In this document: positions 55,445 to 64,000 of the stretch, one piece after another
How positions within the stretch are numbered: the first letter of the stretch is position 1
How the letters are laid out: each line of letters begins with the position of its first letter
NCBI GenBank assembly: GCA_964450865.1
Contig: CAYVHB010000002.1
Coordinates: 101,796 to 165,795, forward strand
Length of the DNA stretch: 64,000 nt
Source of the DNA: CAYVHB01 sp964450865
GTDB lineage: Bacteria > Bacillota > Clostridia > Saccharofermentanales > UBA5734
Direction of reading: 5' to 3'
The notes under the pieces: generated by a model
Database searches by the model: none
Told to the model about the DNA's origin: nothing
The model's input: only the letters and a program-made list of their open reading frames with translations
Made by a program: the position numbers and the translations under genes

Positions 55445-57127
55445 ATGATACATAACCAACCGCCGCCAGCTGACCGTATCATTGATAACCTGCGCCTGCC
55501 GCTGGGACATCAGCCGGCCGACCTGATTGCGGCCATTGCCCGTGCCGCGCAGGTCAGTCCGGCCCAGGCCGCGCATTATACCTTGTTGCGCAAGTCCATC
55601 GACGCCCGCCATAAGGACGATATCCGGGTTCAATACACCGTTGGCCTGCTGGCCAGGCCACCGGTCCTGGCCGGTGTTGCCGGACTGGCTGACCTGCAGG
55701 CCCTGATCGGCAGGAAAGTCCCGGCCGCGGCCGGACGGCCGGTCGTTGTCGGCCTGGGGCCGGCCGGCTTGTTTGCCGCCCTTTACCTGGCCCTGGCCGG
55801 CTTGCAGCCACTGGTCATTGAACGCGGCCAGCCTGTCCCGGTGCGCCAGCTGGATGTGGCCCGTTTCTGGCAGTCCGGCCTGCTGGACAGTGAAAGCAAT
55901 GTGCAGTTTGGTGAGGGCGGTGCCGGGACCTTTTCTGATGGCAAACTGACGACCGGGATTAAGGATGACCGCTGCCGGGTGGTCCTGGAGGAGCTAGTCC
56001 TGGCAGGGGCACCCGCTGAAATTCTGTACCTGGCCCGGCCGCACGTTGGCACAGACCAGTTGCGCGATGTTGTCGTGCAGCTGCGCCGGCGGATTGAAGC
56101 CGCCGGCGGGGAAGTGCGTTTCGGCTGTCGCCTGGAAGATCTCTACCTGACTGCAGCTGACCCGGCTGGCGCTGGCGGCCAGCTGGCGGCGATCACGGTC
56201 AGCCAGCTGCAGCCGGACGGCAGTCGCCGCCAGGAGATCCTGCCCGCCCGCCAGCTGCTCCTGGCTGTTGGCCACAGCGCCCGGGATGTCTTTGCGATGC
56301 TGCAGCGTCATCATCTGGCCATGACAGCCAAGCCGTTCTCCCTGGGGGTACGGATTGAACACTGGCAGGGCATGATTGACGAGAGCCAGTACGGACGCAT
56401 GGCCGGCCATCCCCAGCTGCCGCCAGCCGACTACAAGCTGGCCGTCCATTTGCCCGGTGGCCGGTCGGTTTATACTTTTTGCATGTGTCCCGGAGGCCAG
56501 GTGATCGCCGCTTCCTCCGAGCCGGGCGGCGTAGTCACGAACGGTATGAGTGCGCAAGCCCGTGCCGAGCCCAATGCCAACAGCGCGCTGCTGGTCGGCA
56601 TTACACCGGAGGATTTCCCGGAGCCCGGCCCGCTCGGCGGCATGGCCCTGCAGCGCCAGATCGAACAGCTGGCCTTTCAGCTGGCCGGACAGACTTACCG
56701 CGCCCCAGCCCAGTCAGTCGGTGATTTCCTGGCCGGCACGCCGGCCGGGACAGCTGCCGGCCGCAAGATCCGCTGCCGGGATATCCGGCCTTCGCCCTGG
56801 CCGGATGTAACGGCCAGCTATCAGCCCGGCGTGGCCTGGCGTGACCTGGCGGCGTGTCTGCCAGCCTATGTAACGGCTTCTTTGCAGGAAGCGCTGCCGC
56901 TGCTTGATCAGAAAATGGCGGGATTTGCCCATCCCCAAGCCGTTCTGACCGGGGTCGAAACGCGCAGTTCTTCGCCCTTGCGTATCTTGCGGGACAACAG
57001 CAGCCGGGCCAGCATCAGCGGGATATTTCCATGCGGTGAAGGTGCCGGTTATGCTGGCGGCATCATGTCGGCCGCGGTCGATGGCTTGCGCTGTGCGCGC
57101 TCCCTGGCCGAAGCCAGCACCGGCTGA
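55445..57127 (+). CDS. FAD-dependent dehydrogenase, COG2509 family
   Basis: The 560-residue protein has a small N-terminal domain (LRLPLGHQPADLIAAIARAAQV and LLRKSIDARHKDDIRVQYTVGL) followed by the FAD fold VVVGLGPAGLFAALYLALAG. The family motif QFGEGGAGTFSDGKLTTGIKD and the GVVTNGMSAQAR and PCGEGAGYAGGIMSAAVDG segments (the last beside the FAD ring) are present. These identify the uncharacterised COG2509 group, related to geranylgeranyl reductases and YtfP-type flavoproteins. Clustered with the previous flavoprotein gene; neither substrate is known. Confidence 0.9.
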   Translation: MIHNQPPPADRIIDNLRLPLGHQPADLIAAIARAAQVSPAQAAHYTLLRKSIDARHKDDIRVQYTVGLLARPPVLAGVAGLADLQALIGRKVPAAAGRPVVVGLGPAGLFAALYLALAGLQPLVIERGQPVPVRQLDVARFWQSGLLDSESNVQFGEGGAGTFSDGKLTTGIKDDRCRVVLEELVLAGAPAEILYLARPHVGTDQLRDVVVQLRRRIEAAGGEVRFGCRLEDLYLTAADPAGAGGQLAAITVSQLQPDGSRRQEILPARQLLLAVGHSARDVFAMLQRHHLAMTAKPFSLGVRIEHWQGMIDESQYGRMAGHPQLPPADYKLAVHLPGGRSVYTFCMCPGGQVIAASSEPGGVVTNGMSAQARAEPNANSALLVGITPEDFPEPGPLGGMALQRQIEQLAFQLAGQTYRAPAQSVGDFLAGTPAGTAAGRKIRCRDIRPSPWPDVTASYQPGVAWRDLAACLPAYVTASLQEALPLLDQKMAGFAHPQAVLTGVETRSSSPLRILRDNSSRASISGIFPCGEGAGYAGGIMSAAVDGLRCARSLAEASTG

Positions 57128-57131
57128 TCTG

Positions 57132-57140
57132 TGCTATAAT
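57132..57140 (+). promoter_or_regulatory. Extended -10 promoter before the lipid kinase
   Basis: TGCTATAAT at 57132-57140, 82 bases before the start; no -35 is seen. Confidence 0.55.
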
Positions 57141-57221
57141 GCAATCAGGAGAAACCAGGCTGTCATCGGCCAGGTACGCCCTGTCCTGGCCTGCAACTGA
57201 CATCTGGAAGGAGGGATCTGC

Positions 57222-58118
57222 TTGCGCGTACGTGTCATTATCAATCCATCATCCGGTCGGCAGATTTTTCAGAAAAATGCCGAACGAATTATCGAGCAAT
57301 TACTGGCTGACGGTACATTTGCGCAAATTGATGTTATCAAGACGACCGGCGCGCAGGATGCATACAAGGCAGCCCGCTTCTTCCGGCCCTGGGATTACGA
57401 CCTGATTTTCACCGTCGGGGGTGACGGGACGGTCAATGAGGTTGTCAACGGCCTGATGGATGGCCAGCATCAGACCCCACTGGCCATTCTGCCAGCCGGG
57501 ACAGTCAACGATTTTGCCTACGCCATGCATCTGCCCCGGGAAGTATCCGAGGTATGCCAGATGCTGCGCCAGCGCCGCACAATCAAGGTTGACGTCGGCC
57601 AGGCCGGCCGGCAGTATTTCCTCAATGTTGCAGCCGGTGGTATGCTGACGGACGTGGCCTATAAAGTGCCGTCCGAGGCCAAGACGGTTCTCGGCCAGCT
57701 GGCCTATGTCCTGGAAGGAGCCCGCGACCTGCCGGGACAGTTTTACCGCAGCGTGACGCTCAGCCTGCATGCGCCAGGCTATGTGGTCGAAGATGATATC
57801 CTGCTGTTCATTGTCAGCAACACCAGCAGCGTTGGCGGTTTTCGCAGCCTGGCTCCCGAAGCTTCAGCCAGCGATGGCTTGCTGGATGTCGTTATCATTC
57901 ATAAGGCCAATTTCCTTGAATTATTGCCGCTGATGGTCCAGATGGCCAATGGCGTTCATGTCAATAATCCATTGATCACATATTTCCAGACGCCCGAACT
58001 GACAATCGACTGCCTGGACAGCTGCGCCATGCCACTCGACGTCGACGGTGAGCGGGGCGGCGAGCTGCCGATTAAAATCAGCGTCCTGCCCAAGGCCCTG
58101 ACGCTGGTGGTTCCTTGA
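57222..58118 (+). CDS. YegS/BmrU-type lipid kinase (diacylglycerol kinase)
   Basis: These kinases phosphorylate diacylglycerol or other lipids. The 298 residues show RVIINPSSGR at the N-terminus, the nucleotide loop FTVGGDGTVNEVVNGL, AILPAGTVNDFAYAMHLP and the C-terminal fold ending LDVDGERGGELPIKIS. GGDGT with the following NEV is the family signature. The start is a TTG six bases after AAGGAGGG, so an alternative start codon. It converges on the ABC-F gene; the 69-base gap has a small hairpin CTGATCT-AGATCAG at 58172-58191 but no T tract. Confidence 0.92.
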   Translation: MRVRVIINPSSGRQIFQKNAERIIEQLLADGTFAQIDVIKTTGAQDAYKAARFFRPWDYDLIFTVGGDGTVNEVVNGLMDGQHQTPLAILPAGTVNDFAYAMHLPREVSEVCQMLRQRRTIKVDVGQAGRQYFLNVAAGGMLTDVAYKVPSEAKTVLGQLAYVLEGARDLPGQFYRSVTLSLHAPGYVVEDDILLFIVSNTSSVGGFRSLAPEASASDGLLDVVIIHKANFLELLPLMVQMANGVHVNNPLITYFQTPELTIDCLDSCAMPLDVDGERGGELPIKISVLPKALTLVVP

Positions 58119-58187
58119 CGGCCTGCTTCATCACACTGGCAATCGGCCGGTTCGGGCTGCAACCAGATGGCCTGATCTATCGCCAGA

Positions 58188-60455
58188 TCAGTCGGCAAGC
58201 TCGATGTAAGCTTCATAGGCTTCATCCAGAAGGGCCAGGACATCCGAGTAACGGTGATAGGCTGCCGGGTCATGACCATTGGCAAAGCCGGTTTCCAGAC
58301 TGGCCTTTTCCTGTTCCAGATCGGCAATCTGTTTCTCCAGGGCCCGGATCTGCTCCTTGCGGCGGGCGACTTCCCGCCGTTCCCGGGCCCGCGCCGGACC
58401 GCCAGCAGCGGGCAAGGCTGTTTGCGGCTCGCCTTGGCCAGCCGGCAGTCCGGCGCTGTTTTTGTGCGCCTGGCCGGTTGCTGCAGCCAAATCGTCAGCG
58501 AGGCCTGACAGGTCTGCTTGCTGGCTGGAATCCATAGCGGCGTCGCTTGCTGCAGCCTGAGTGCCAGCCATCGCCCGTACACTGCCGGTTCCGCGCACCG
58601 CGGCACCGGCTTTTGCCGTTCGCCCGCTGTTGCCGCTGCCCGTGCCCGCTTCGCTGGCCCGCGCCGTCTGGCGATACTGCAGATAGTCGGCAAATGGCTG
58701 GACCTGGCCGCCAATGAAGCCCAGAACCCGCTGGGCAATCCGTTCGATGAAATACCGGTCATGGCTGACCGCCAGGATGGCGCCAGGGAAGTCCAGCAGT
58801 GCCCGTTCGAGTATTTCCCGTGAACGGATATCGAGGTGGTTGGTCGGTTCATCGAGGAATAGCATGTCCGGGCGCTCGAGCAGCAGGCAGGCCAGGTAAA
58901 ACCGGGCCCGTTCGCCACCGCTGAGCACCTGGATGGATTTGAAAACATCGACGTCGCGAAATCCATAACGGGCCAGCAGATTGCGGGCCTGGCCTTCGCT
59001 GAGGTCGGCGCGGCTGAGCAGCTCATCCAGAAGCGTTGCCGACTCATCGGGGAAGCTGACATGCTGGCCCATGTGGCCGAATACGGCCTTGTCAGCCAGG
59101 CGAACCTCGCCGCTGAAGTCCGGGATCCGGCCCAGCAGCAAGGCCAGCAGGGTCGATTTGCCACAGCCATTGGGACCGCACAGGCAGACACGCTGGCCAT
59201 TGCGCAATTCGAGCGATACCTGCCGGAACAGCACGTGGTCTGCAAAGGAAATGCCCAGGTCACTGGCTGTCAGCAGCATTTTTTCCGGATCGCCTTCGAT
59301 GGCCCCGGGCAGGAAATTGAAATTGACCCGCGCCTGCTGGCGGCGGGCCCGTTCGCGAATATCGCCCAGCTGGCCGGACAGGCGGGCTACAACCTTTTCC
59401 CGGGCATGATAAGCCGACATCTTGCGATGGGACAGCATAGTCTGGGTGACCTGCTGCTGGCGTTCCAGTTCACGTTCAAGCTTGCGGATCTCGCGGCCCA
59501 TGGTCAGCTGTTCACTGGCTTCAATGGCCATGAACTGGCTGTAATTGCCGGGCCGCATGGTCAGACGGCCATTTTCCAGTTCGGCCACGCTGGTCGCGAC
59601 CTGGTCGATAAAGGCCCGGTCATGGGAAATCAGCAGGACCGCACCCTTGAAACGGGCCAGGTAAGCCTCCAGCCATTCCTGGGCCTGGGCATCCATGTGA
59701 TTGGTCGGCTCATCGAGCAGCAGCAGATCCGGCGACATCAGCAAGATCCTGGCCAGCGCGACCCGCATGCGCTCGCCGCCGGAGAGGGTGGCCAGGGGCC
59801 GCTGCAGGATTTCGCCGCTGAGACCCAGTCCGTCGAGCGCTTCCTGCATGCGCCGGGGGAAATCATAGCCCTCAAGGGCTTCAAAGCGGGCTGTGCAGGC
59901 GGCATAACGGGCCAGGCTACGCCGCTGTTGCCTGGTTCTTTCACTTTCGGACGGGTCATCGGCCGATCCAGCTGATCCAGCCGATCCAGGCGGGTCCGGG
60001 CGTCCCTGGTCCGTCCTGCTCCGGTCCGGCTCGCCGGCCGCGTTGCCAGTGATATCGGCCGCCGCGTCGCCAAACCCATCAGCTGCCGCTTCATAGGACG
60101 CGTGACCGGCCCTGTCTGCCGCCGGACTGGCCAGCGCGGCAATCTCCCACTCGAGCTGGCGCATTTCTGCTTCCAGGTCTGCCAGTTCCTGGTTAGCGAG
60201 GGGATGGCTGTCGAGATCACAGATCTCCTCAACATGTTGCGACAAGTAACCGATTACGACCTGCGGCGCCCGGCTGATCTGGCCGCGATCGGGCTGCTCG
60301 CTGCCATTGATCAGGCGCAGCAGCGTTGTTTTGCCGGCACCATTGCTGCCAATCAGGGCCAGGCGGTCGCCGCGGTCGAGCCGGAACGAAATACCATCCA
60401 GAATCTGGCGTTCAAAATAGGATTTGCTAACCTGGTCAACAGTCAGATAACTCAT
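58188..60455 (-). CDS. ABC-F family ATPase (ribosome-associated)
   Basis: ABC-F proteins have two ATPase domains and no membrane part, and act at the ribosome in translation control or antibiotic protection. Walker A motifs are GSNGAGKTT at 36-44 and GPNGCGKST at 427-435; signatures LSGGE at about 224 and again near 506; both Walker B strands end LLDEPTNH. At 755 residues it is large. It has an acidic Ser/Gly/Asp-rich insert in the arm region (about 109-178) and an Ala/Gly-rich linker (about 630-700) before a C-terminal coiled coil. The subfamily, and so any resistance role, cannot be set from sequence alone. The ATG is 13 bases from GGGAG. Confidence 0.93.
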   Translation of the reverse strand: MSYLTVDQVSKSYFERQILDGISFRLDRGDRLALIGSNGAGKTTLLRLINGSEQPDRGQISRAPQVVIGYLSQHVEEICDLDSHPLANQELADLEAEMRQLEWEIAALASPAADRAGHASYEAAADGFGDAAADITGNAAGEPDRSRTDQGRPDPPGSAGSAGSADDPSESERTRQQRRSLARYAACTARFEALEGYDFPRRMQEALDGLGLSGEILQRPLATLSGGERMRVALARILLMSPDLLLLDEPTNHMDAQAQEWLEAYLARFKGAVLLISHDRAFIDQVATSVAELENGRLTMRPGNYSQFMAIEASEQLTMGREIRKLERELERQQQVTQTMLSHRKMSAYHAREKVVARLSGQLGDIRERARRQQARVNFNFLPGAIEGDPEKMLLTASDLGISFADHVLFRQVSLELRNGQRVCLCGPNGCGKSTLLALLLGRIPDFSGEVRLADKAVFGHMGQHVSFPDESATLLDELLSRADLSEGQARNLLARYGFRDVDVFKSIQVLSGGERARFYLACLLLERPDMLFLDEPTNHLDIRSREILERALLDFPGAILAVSHDRYFIERIAQRVLGFIGGQVQPFADYLQYRQTARASEAGTGSGNSGRTAKAGAAVRGTGSVRAMAGTQAAASDAAMDSSQQADLSGLADDLAAATGQAHKNSAGLPAGQGEPQTALPAAGGPARARERREVARRKEQIRALEKQIADLEQEKASLETGFANGHDPAAYHRYSDVLALLDEAYEAYIELAD

Positions 60456-60755
60456 GGCTGTGTATGGACTCCCTGATCATACATGATCATAATCATACTC
60501 GATCATACTCGGGTACAATAATGGACCGGTTACCCCGGAAATGTGCCGTCAGTATAGCATAAACCCGCCTGCCGACGCCACTTGCGCCGGTTGCAGCGGG
60601 CTTTTGCGCAATTTGGCAGAAAGCGTGAAGAAAAAGCGGGGGCTAAGACCTTGCTTCCTGTTCAGCTTGCCGGTATTCTTGACGTACACTGCCAGATTTT
60701 ACCTTGAACAGGGCAGAAGTCTCCGCTACTGGCGGAGCCATGAAGGGGGTGCGAC
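60456..60755. other. Divergent gap between ABC-F and cimA
   Basis: 300 bases without a gene. It contains ATCATAC-type repeats at 60474-60510, the reverse-strand ABC-F promoter, a TTGACG at 60672 without a good -10, and a small perfect hairpin CTCCGC/GCGGAG (60721-60737) directly before the cimA ribosome binding site AAGGGGG. Confidence 0.5.
60551..60559 (-). promoter_or_regulatory. Extended -10 promoter of the ABC-F gene
   Basis: On the reverse strand TGCTATACT matches an extended -10, about 95 bases upstream of the start. Confidence 0.45.
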
Positions 60756-62342
60756 ATGAATCAGCCTGTCGAAATTCTGGATACGACCCTGCGCGATGGC
60801 GCCCAGATGGAGGGCATTTCTTTCTCCGTCAATGATAAATTCCAGATTCTGGATAATCTGGTCGCCATGGGTGTCCGCTATATCGAAGCTGGCAATCCGG
60901 GATCCAATCCCAAGGATCGTGAATTTTTCAACCGTTACCAGGCGATGAAGCCGCTGATGCAGCAGACCGAACTGGTCGCTTTCGGCCCGACCAAACGCAA
61001 GGCCATCGCGGCCGCCGATGACCCGGGCTTGCAGGACCTGCTTTCAGCCGGCACCAGGACCATTGTCATCTTTGGCAAATCCTGGGATGTGGCAGTCCGC
61101 GATATCCTGCGCTGCTCGCACAAGGAAAACCTGAACATGATTCATGAGACGGTAACCTACCTGCGTTCGCAAGACCGGGAGGTTATCTTCGATGCCGAGC
61201 ATTTCTTTGAAGCCTACCGGGCTAACGCCGAATATGCCCTGGACTGCCTGCGGGCAGCCAGCAGCGGCGGTGCCCGGGTCGTCTGCCTGTGCGATACCAA
61301 TGGCGCCACGATGCCGGAAGAGGTCAGTGCCGTGACCCGGGCGGTGGTGGAAGCCCTGCCGGACGTCGTGGTCGGGATTCACTCGCACAATGACAGCGGC
61401 ATGGCCGTAGCCAATTCCCAGGCTGCCGTACTGGCTGGCGCCCGTCACGTCCAGGGAACTTTCAATGGCATCGGCGAACGCTGCGGCAACGCCAACCTGG
61501 CGACGATCATCGCCAATTTGCAGATCAAATACCAGTATCCCTGCATTCCGCAGGAAAACCTCAGCGAACTGACCAGCGTCGCCCGGGCAATTGCCGAGAT
61601 CTCGAATATCGTCCTGCCCGGCGGCGAGCCCTATGTCGGCATGTCGGCTTTCTCGCACAAGGCCGGCATGCATGTTGACGGGGTCAAGAAAAATCCCCAG
61701 ACCTTCGAGCACATCGATCCGGCGCTCGTCGGCAACATGCGCCGCTTCCTGGTGTCGGAAATCAGCGGCCGGTCGGCGGTGCTCGACATTATCCACCGTA
61801 TTCGCCCCGATATCGGGCGCGATGCCCCGGAGGTCAACCGTGTCCTGCACAAAATGAAAGAGCTTGAACATCAGGGCTACCACTTCGAGGGCGCGGATGC
61901 CTCACAGGAACTGCTGGTCTGCAAGGAGCTCGGCCTTTACGAACCTTTCTTCAGCCTTGAATCGATGCGCATCATCAGTGAACAGCCGCGTTCCGGCGAA
62001 CTGAGCGCTTTCACCTATATCAAGATCCTGGTCGACAAGGTTGAGGAAGTCACGGCTGCTGAAGGGGAAGGGCCGGTTAACGCCATGGACCGGGCTCTCA
62101 AGAAGGCCCTGGAGGTGTTTTATCCTGAGCTGGCCCATGTCCGCCTGACCGACTTCAAGGTTCGTGTCATAACCCAGGAAGCGACGGCTTCGATGGTCCG
62201 GACCCTGATCGAATCGACCGACGGCCACAAAGTCTGGCATACGATCGGCGTCTCCACGGACATCCTCGAGGCCTCCTGGCAGGCCCTCGTTGATTCGCTC
62301 GAGTACAAGCTGATGTGCAAGAAACTCGGCTGGGAAGATTAA
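60756..62342 (+). CDS. cimA: (R)-citramalate synthase
   Basis: CimA condenses pyruvate and acetyl-CoA to (R)-citramalate, the entry to isoleucine made without threonine. The 528 residues are the length of CimA rather than Leu[18 protein letters not shown] opens the TIM barrel; [16 protein letters not shown] carries the metal His pair; [18 protein letters not shown] is the conserved loop. [18 protein letters not shown] and the C-terminal allosteric domain ([23 protein letters not shown]) fit CimA/LeuA2. The gene sits next to leuB and ilvD, as expected for isoleucine synthesis. A LeuA-like homocitrate-type activity cannot be ruled out by sequence alone. Confidence 0.92.
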   Translation: MNQPVEILDTTLRDGAQMEGISFSVNDKFQILDNLVAMGVRYIEAGNPGSNPKDREFFNRYQAMKPLMQQTELVAFGPTKRKAIAAADDPGLQDLLSAGTRTIVIFGKSWDVAVRDILRCSHKENLNMIHETVTYLRSQDREVIFDAEHFFEAYRANAEYALDCLRAASSGGARVVCLCDTNGATMPEEVSAVTRAVVEALPDVVVGIHSHNDSGMAVANSQAAVLAGARHVQGTFNGIGERCGNANLATIIANLQIKYQYPCIPQENLSELTSVARAIAEISNIVLPGGEPYVGMSAFSHKAGMHVDGVKKNPQTFEHIDPALVGNMRRFLVSEISGRSAVLDIIHRIRPDIGRDAPEVNRVLHKMKELEHQGYHFEGADASQELLVCKELGLYEPFFSLESMRIISEQPRSGELSAFTYIKILVDKVEEVTAAEGEGPVNAMDRALKKALEVFYPELAHVRLTDFKVRVITQEATASMVRTLIESTDGHKVWHTIGVSTDILEASWQALVDSLEYKLMCKKLGWED

Positions 62343-62491
62343 GCCAGTCAGCTGGATTGCGAAAGAATAAAGGTCGGATTGCACGGCACGGCGTCAGCAA
62401 AAATGCCGGCCTGTCAGCCGCGAAGATCCGGCCCATCATCTGTAAAGCCCCGGCCCATTGGCCGGACAGAACAGGAAAAGGAGACAGTATC

Positions 62492-63589
62492 ATGGGAAAA
62501 TACAAAATAGCCGTCATTCCCGGTGATGGCATCGGTCCCGAAGTCACCAACAGCACCCGTCTCGTATTCGCTGCCATCGCGCAGAAGTTTGGTCACGAGT
62601 TTGTTTATGAAGAACTGCTGGCTGGCGGCATCGCCATTGATGCGACTGGTGAGCCGCTGCCGGCGGCAACCATTGCCGGGGCCCGCAACAGCCAGGCCGT
62701 GCTCCTCGGTGCCGTCGGTGGCCCGCAATGGGATACACTGCCCGGCAACAAACGGCCCGAACGGGCCTTGCTCGGCCTGCGCTCAGCCCTGGGCCTGTTT
62801 GCCAACCTGCGTCCGGCGGTTCTTTATCCGGCCCTGGCCGCAGCCTGTCCACTCCATCCGGAAACAGCGGCCCGCGGCATTGACATCATGATCGTCCGCG
62901 AACTGACCGGCGGGATCTATTTTGGCCAGAACGGCCGTCGCGAGGGGGCGATGGGTCCGGAGGCCTATGATACCGAGTGCTACAGCGTGACGGAAGTCGA
63001 GCGCATTACCCGCATCGGCTTCGACCTGGCCCGCCAGCGGCGCAAGAAACTGACCAGCATTGACAAGGCTAACGTCCTGGAGAGTTCGCGCCTGTGGCGC
63101 GAGAATGTGATCCGGATCGCGGCCGAGTATCCGGATGTGACCCTCGATCATCTGTACGTCGACAATGCCGCTATGCAGCTGATCAAGCGTCCGGGTGACT
63201 TTGATGTCATCGTCACGACCAACCTGTTTGGCGATATCCTGTCCGATGAAGCGGCGATGATTACCGGCTCGATCGGCATGCTGCCTTCAGCCTCCCTCGG
63301 GGCTCCCGGCACGCCCGGCATGTATGAACCGATTCATGGCTCGGCACCGGACATTGCCGGCCAGGACAAGGCCAATCCGCTGGCCACGATCCTGTCCGGG
63401 GCCATGCTGCTGCGTATTTCCCTGGGCCTGGCGCCAGAAGCGGCCGCGATCGAAGCAGCGGTTGCTGCGGTGCTCGCTGCCGGCTATCGCACCGGTGATA
63501 TTGTCCAGAGCCAGGCCAGCGACAGTCCGGAGATTGTCGTCGGTACCCGCCAGATGACCCGCCTGGTCGTCGAGGCCCTGCTGGCCTGA
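62492..63589 (+). CDS. leuB: 3-isopropylmalate dehydrogenase
   Basis: LeuB oxidatively decarboxylates 3-isopropylmalate; in the citramalate route the same enzyme type acts on (2R,3S)-3-methylmalate. The 365 residues contain [26 protein letters not shown] (GGPKWD type), the [35 protein letters not shown] and [30 protein letters not shown] motifs, and the [17 protein letters not shown] cofactor loop (NAD type). The ATG at 62492 lies after AAAAGGAG. No leuCD is adjacent, so the isomerase must be elsewhere. Confidence 0.96.
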   Translation: MGKYKIAVIPGDGIGPEVTNSTRLVFAAIAQKFGHEFVYEELLAGGIAIDATGEPLPAATIAGARNSQAVLLGAVGGPQWDTLPGNKRPERALLGLRSALGLFANLRPAVLYPALAAACPLHPETAARGIDIMIVRELTGGIYFGQNGRREGAMGPEAYDTECYSVTEVERITRIGFDLARQRRKKLTSIDKANVLESSRLWRENVIRIAAEYPDVTLDHLYVDNAAMQLIKRPGDFDVIVTTNLFGDILSDEAAMITGSIGMLPSASLGAPGTPGMYEPIHGSAPDIAGQDKANPLATILSGAMLLRISLGLAPEAAAIEAAVAAVLAAGYRTGDIVQSQASDSPEIVVGTRQMTRLVVEALLA

Positions 63590-63678
63590 CCCCCGCTGGC
63601 GGATCGACAGCCAGCTCCGCCTGCCACAGCAAGATTGTGCAAATGCCACAAGGCAAATACTGCAACCTTGAAAGATCA

Positions 63679-63687
63679 TGGTATAAT
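63679..63687 (+). promoter_or_regulatory. Extended -10 promoter before ilvD
   Basis: TGGTATAAT (perfect extended -10) lies 275 bases before the ilvD start, giving a long untranslated leader. Confidence 0.6.
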
Positions 63688-63727
63688 ATTCTATCTGCTG
63701 ACAGGTATCCTGCTAACCAGTCCTGCT

Positions 63728-63929
63728 GGCCGGATCCGGATAAACCTGATCCGGCCGTGGCCACATCCAGTCACGTCCGGCCACGTGCGGCCCGTTCCTG
63801 TCTGTATCCCACCCCATGCGGCCGGGCAGGCCTGACCACAGTTTAGCCCCCGCCAGTGCGCCCCGGGCTATGTCATGTATCCCAGCCCATGAGGCCGGGC
63901 AAGCCTTGCCGGCCTCTCCCGGCCTCATG
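63728..63929 (+). promoter_or_regulatory. Structured leader of ilvD with duplicated element
   Basis: GGCCGGATC (63728-63736) pairs with GATCCGGCC (63748-63756). A 30-base element starting TGTATCCCA occurs at 63803-63832 and 63876-63905 (27 of 30 identical). Near the gene, GAGGCCGG at 63891-63898 can pair with 63909-63916, or the longer CATGAGGCCGGG (63888-63899) with 63918-63929; the two are mutually exclusive. No T-box (TGGNACCGCG) and no U tract are present. No gene is seen in 63590-63961. Confidence 0.55.
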
Positions 63930-63961
63930 CGGCATATCCAGCCAAAGGAAGGTGAATCCCC

Positions 63962-64000
63962 ATGCGCAGTGATTCAATCAAAGCCTCAGCGGGCCGCGCG
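63962..64000 (+). CDS. ilvD: Dihydroxy-acid dehydratase, N-terminal fragment
   Basis: The window ends after 13 codons, MRSDSIKASAGRA. The pattern MRSD-x-IK at the start is characteristic of dihydroxy-acid dehydratase, where it continues APHRSLLKA. AAAGGAAGGTG lies before the ATG. IlvD makes the 2-keto acid precursors of valine and isoleucine. The position after cimA and leuB supports the call. The rest lies outside the window. Confidence 0.75.
   Translation, partial: MRSDSIKASAGRA

Noticed and set aside
60541..60759. 72-residue frame before cimA with Cys-rich start
   Set aside because: No ribosome binding site, and it overlaps the cimA start region; composition is not coding-like.
63688..63961. 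T-box riboswitch in the ilvD leader
   Set aside because: The conserved TGGNACCGCG box is absent, and no specifier loop could be placed.

Overview
The window is a GC-rich, gene-dense chromosomal segment of a low-oxygen Firmicute, most likely a high-GC member of the Clostridia. The evidence is mixed but consistent: spoVG, a perfect CIRCE operator on groESL, an L27 precursor with its Prp protease, a YwlE-type arginine phosphatase, the clostridial families DUF951, DUF1836 and DUF4364, AGGAGG-type ribosome binding sites, and an anaerobe's rubredoxin plus flavodiiron protein and GGGtGRT/NifU-like pair. Almost everything is core chromosome. I see no rRNA, tRNA, CRISPR array, phage or insertion sequence.

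Layout, left to right. (1) 1-7.5 kb: translation termination and tRNA modification genes (DUF1385 end, prmC, DUF951, DUF1836; then prfA, tsaC and ywlE), interrupted by a reverse-strand pair encoding a GGGtGRT protein and an Fe-S scaffold-like protein. (2) 7.7-16.9 kb: rpsF-ssb-rpsR, rplI, an unusual SDF-family transporter, dnaB, tilS, hpt and ftsH. (3) 17-23.5 kb: murC on the reverse strand, spoVG, glpK and a large unrecognised membrane protein. (4) 23.5-28.3 kb: rplU-prp-rpmA-obgE-yhbY, then rubredoxin and a flavodiiron protein. (5) 28.3-33 kb, reverse strand: DUF4364 and a heterodimeric ABC exporter with one degenerate ATP site. (6) 33-44.3 kb: MscS channel, galE, an LCP cell-wall ligase, CvpA, groES-groEL, a small membrane protein, a UMF1-type MFS transporter and an acyl-ACP thioesterase. 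(7) 44.5-50.8 kb: a five-gene gliding-type (GldA/F/G-like) ABC locus with DUF4340 and a propeller-like lipid-side protein. (8) 50.9-60.5 kb: pepF, a CYTH phosphatase, two flavoproteins, a lipid kinase and an ABC-F protein. (9) 60.7-64 kb: cimA, leuB and the start of ilvD, a branched-chain amino acid block that points to isoleucine synthesis from pyruvate through citramalate.

Genes that work together: PrmC methylates the GGQ glutamine of RF1 (PrfA); Prp trims the L27 precursor encoded directly downstream; rubredoxin probably feeds electrons to the flavodiiron O2/NO reductase; GroES/GroEL are under HrcA-CIRCE control; CimA, LeuB and IlvD act in one pathway. Many short, tandemly duplicated GC-rich sequences lie in the intergenic gaps. 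The best candidates for poorly described biology are the GGGtGRT/NifU-like pair, the SDF transporter with an altered ion-binding core and an extra N-terminal domain, the 811-residue membrane protein behind glpK, the Gld-like locus, and the ilvD leader with mutually exclusive hairpins.
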